Assembly (NCBI GenBank): GCA_030691865.1
Contig: JAUYDL010000018.1
Coordinates: 1 to 64,000 of the forward strand
DNA from: Candidatus Omnitrophota bacterium
GTDB lineage: Bacteria; Omnitrophota; Gorgyraeia; Gygaellales; Profunditerraquicolaceae
Direction: 5' to 3'
DNA: 64,000 nucleotides
The notes under the pieces are model-generated. The model was not told the DNA's origin. It did no database searches and was given only the letters and a program-made list of their open reading frames with translations. Positions 63,083 to 64,000 of the stretch are shown here, piece after piece (positions within the stretch are counted from its first letter, which is position 1; every line of letters begins with the position of its first letter). The position numbers were made by a program, and so were the translations under genes.

Positions 63083-64000
63083 TAAAACCAAACTTCTTCC
63101 TATTGGGGTATGCGTTTTCATGTTTTTCTTTAGCTACATTATCCGCATAAACCCAGGTATCCCATTCTTTTTAATCCTGCTTTATTTATGTTTTTACAAA
63201 AAATTTACTAAAATCAAGAATGCCGGATTGGTCAATTTAAGTTTTCTTTTTCTGATTTCTTTCTGCCTGGGTTATTATTTAATTAGGCAGGGATTGTCAT
63301 TTTGGTTTATCCCGGTTGCGATTATCCCCATGCTCAGCGTGCTGCTATTTAATAATCTGGAAGTTGCTTATTTTTTGTCGCTGGGAACCTGCATCTCCCT
63401 GGCATCTTTGAGCCCGGAGCCATTTAAGGCCTGGTTTATTTTTATGACCTCCTGCGCCTGCGCAATACTATTGGTAAACCAAGCCCGTAAACGTACCCAG
63501 GTTATTCAGGCAGGGGTTATTGCCGGCATCCTGCAATTAGTCAGCTTGATACTCCTGGAGCATCTTTGGATTAATCATCCGCAAAGATACCTAATAATTT
63601 TAATCAATGGTTTGCTTTCCGGGGTTATCACCTTGGGAATTCTGCCCCTCTTTGAATATATCCTGCAGACCGTAACCAATATCAGCCTGTTAGAACTAGC
63701 GGATTTTAATCACCCCATCTTACAGAGGATGGTGCTTGAGGCACCGGGGACCTATCACCACAGCCTGATTGTCGGTAATCTTTCGGATACGGCTTGCGCC
63801 GCGGTAGGAGCCAACGGCCTTTTAGCCAGAATTGGCGCATATTACCATGATATCGGTAAACTGCAAAAACCAGAGTATTTTATCGAAAATCAGGATATCA
63901 AAAAGAATGTCCATGATGAACTTACTCCGACCATGAGTAAATTAATTATCATGAACCATGTTAAGGAAGGCTTAGAGTTAGCTAAAAAGTACTCCTTAAG
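63066..64000 (+). CDS. 7TM-HD family phosphohydrolase (PgpH/YqfF type), N-terminal part lost to window end
   Basis: A frame opens at ATG 63066 inside phoH and runs to the end of the window with no stop (over 311 residues). About seven hydrophobic segments come first (VCVFMFFFSYIIRINPGIPF, FLILLYLCFY, FLFLISFCLGYYLI, FWFIPVAIIPMLSVLLF). Then follows an HD domain: LEAPGTYHHSLIVGNLSDTA, LLARIGAYYHDIGKLQKPEY (the HD pair) and IIMNHVKEGLELAKKY. 7TM-HD proteins of this type hydrolyse c-di-AMP in Gram-positive bacteria. The extracellular domain that typically comes first in PgpH is lacking. CdaA at 25.6 kb would be the synthase partner. Confidence 0.9.
   Translation, partial: MKKLFNKTKLLPIGVCVFMFFFSYIIRINPGIPFFLILLYLCFYKKFTKIKNAGLVNLSFLFLISFCLGYYLIRQGLSFWFIPVAIIPMLSVLLFNNLEVAYFLSLGTCISLASLSPEPFKAWFIFMTSCACAILLVNQARKRTQVIQAGVIAGILQLVSLILLEHLWINHPQRYLIILINGLLSGVITLGILPLFEYILQTVTNISLLELADFNHPILQRMVLEAPGTYHHSLIVGNLSDTACAAVGANGLLARIGAYYHDIGKLQKPEYFIENQDIKKNVHDELTPTMSKLIIMNHVKEGLELAKKYSL

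Overview
The window looks like a chromosomal segment of an anaerobic, probably acetogenic or fermentative Gram-negative-type bacterium. The gene set (Wood-Ljungdahl corrinoid-protein genes, bactofilin, PilZ proteins, GatCAB, cimA, archaeal-type phosphoglycerate mutase, RAYT remnants with dispersed palindromes) most resembles candidate phylum Omnitrophota. That placement is an inference from gene content, not from a marker-gene tree. Nearly all genes are on the plus strand, packed tightly, with many ATGA or TAATG overlaps.

Layout. 1-5.2 kb is an accessory region: the 3' end of hcp, a truncated superoxide-reductase-like gene, an IS110-family transposase with long non-coding flanks, a zinc-ribbon protein, a four-helix-bundle protein, one intact RelE-type toxin-antitoxin pair, a RAYT transposase remnant, and a second toxin-antitoxin pair whose toxin is frameshifted. 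5.3-13.5 kb holds gatCAB, an S41 protease with an in-frame amber codon, a divergent polysaccharide deacetylase, tsaD, an MgtC-like protein, a bactofilin fused to a helix-turn-helix, an HTH-TM protein and larB. 13.6-19.4 kb is a Wood-Ljungdahl methyl-branch cluster (acsC, corrinoid reactivator, cooC, acsD, acsE) without the catalytic CODH/ACS subunits. 19.4-28.4 kb carries tRNA-Met, a frameshifted phosphatase, a flippase (the only minus-strand gene besides the IS), tilS, ftsH, folP, cdaA with a truncated cdaR, pdxJ, acpS and nnrD. 28.4-33.5 kb has three tRNAs (Thr, Tyr, Gly), the tRNA-Tyr interrupted by a 199-nt group I intron, then a PAS histidine kinase, a response regulator, a thymidylate-synthase-like gene, gpsA, tRNA-Pro and two PilZ genes. 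33.5-40.6 kb is an aspartate-family amino-acid operon (hom, thrC, a coaB-like gene, apgM, lysC, cimA). 40.6-64 kb contains valS, nadC, a HEAT-repeat protein, uvrB, coaX, CIRCE-controlled groES-groEL, guaB-type and guaA genes, dnaE with a 458-residue intein, HU, hisS, an aspS lacking its GAD insert, a LysM lipoprotein, phoH and the start of a 7TM-HD protein.

How the genes work together. GatCAB plus an AspRS with non-discriminating-type residues point to tRNA-dependent amidation. CdaA and the 7TM-HD protein at the end could make and degrade c-di-AMP. Hom, ThrC, LysC and CimA cover threonine and isoleucine precursors; no thrB is present, and the mutase-like apgM is placed where it could act as homoserine kinase.

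The most unusual non-coding signal is a dispersed family of nested GC-rich hairpins at six loci (about 2040, 13471, 30393, 32652, 37731 and 44253). Stems change in compensated pairs, a single C is left unpaired in most of them, and loops end in GGAATT or a near match. At four loci the element ends in a second small hairpin (TTGTnn-loop-nnACAA) fused directly to the Shine-Dalgarno of the next gene. This looks like a structured 5'-leader family. A second, unrelated family (GGGGACGGTTCTATTTTTC inverted pairs) resembles REP/REPIN elements and coexists with the RAYT remnant.
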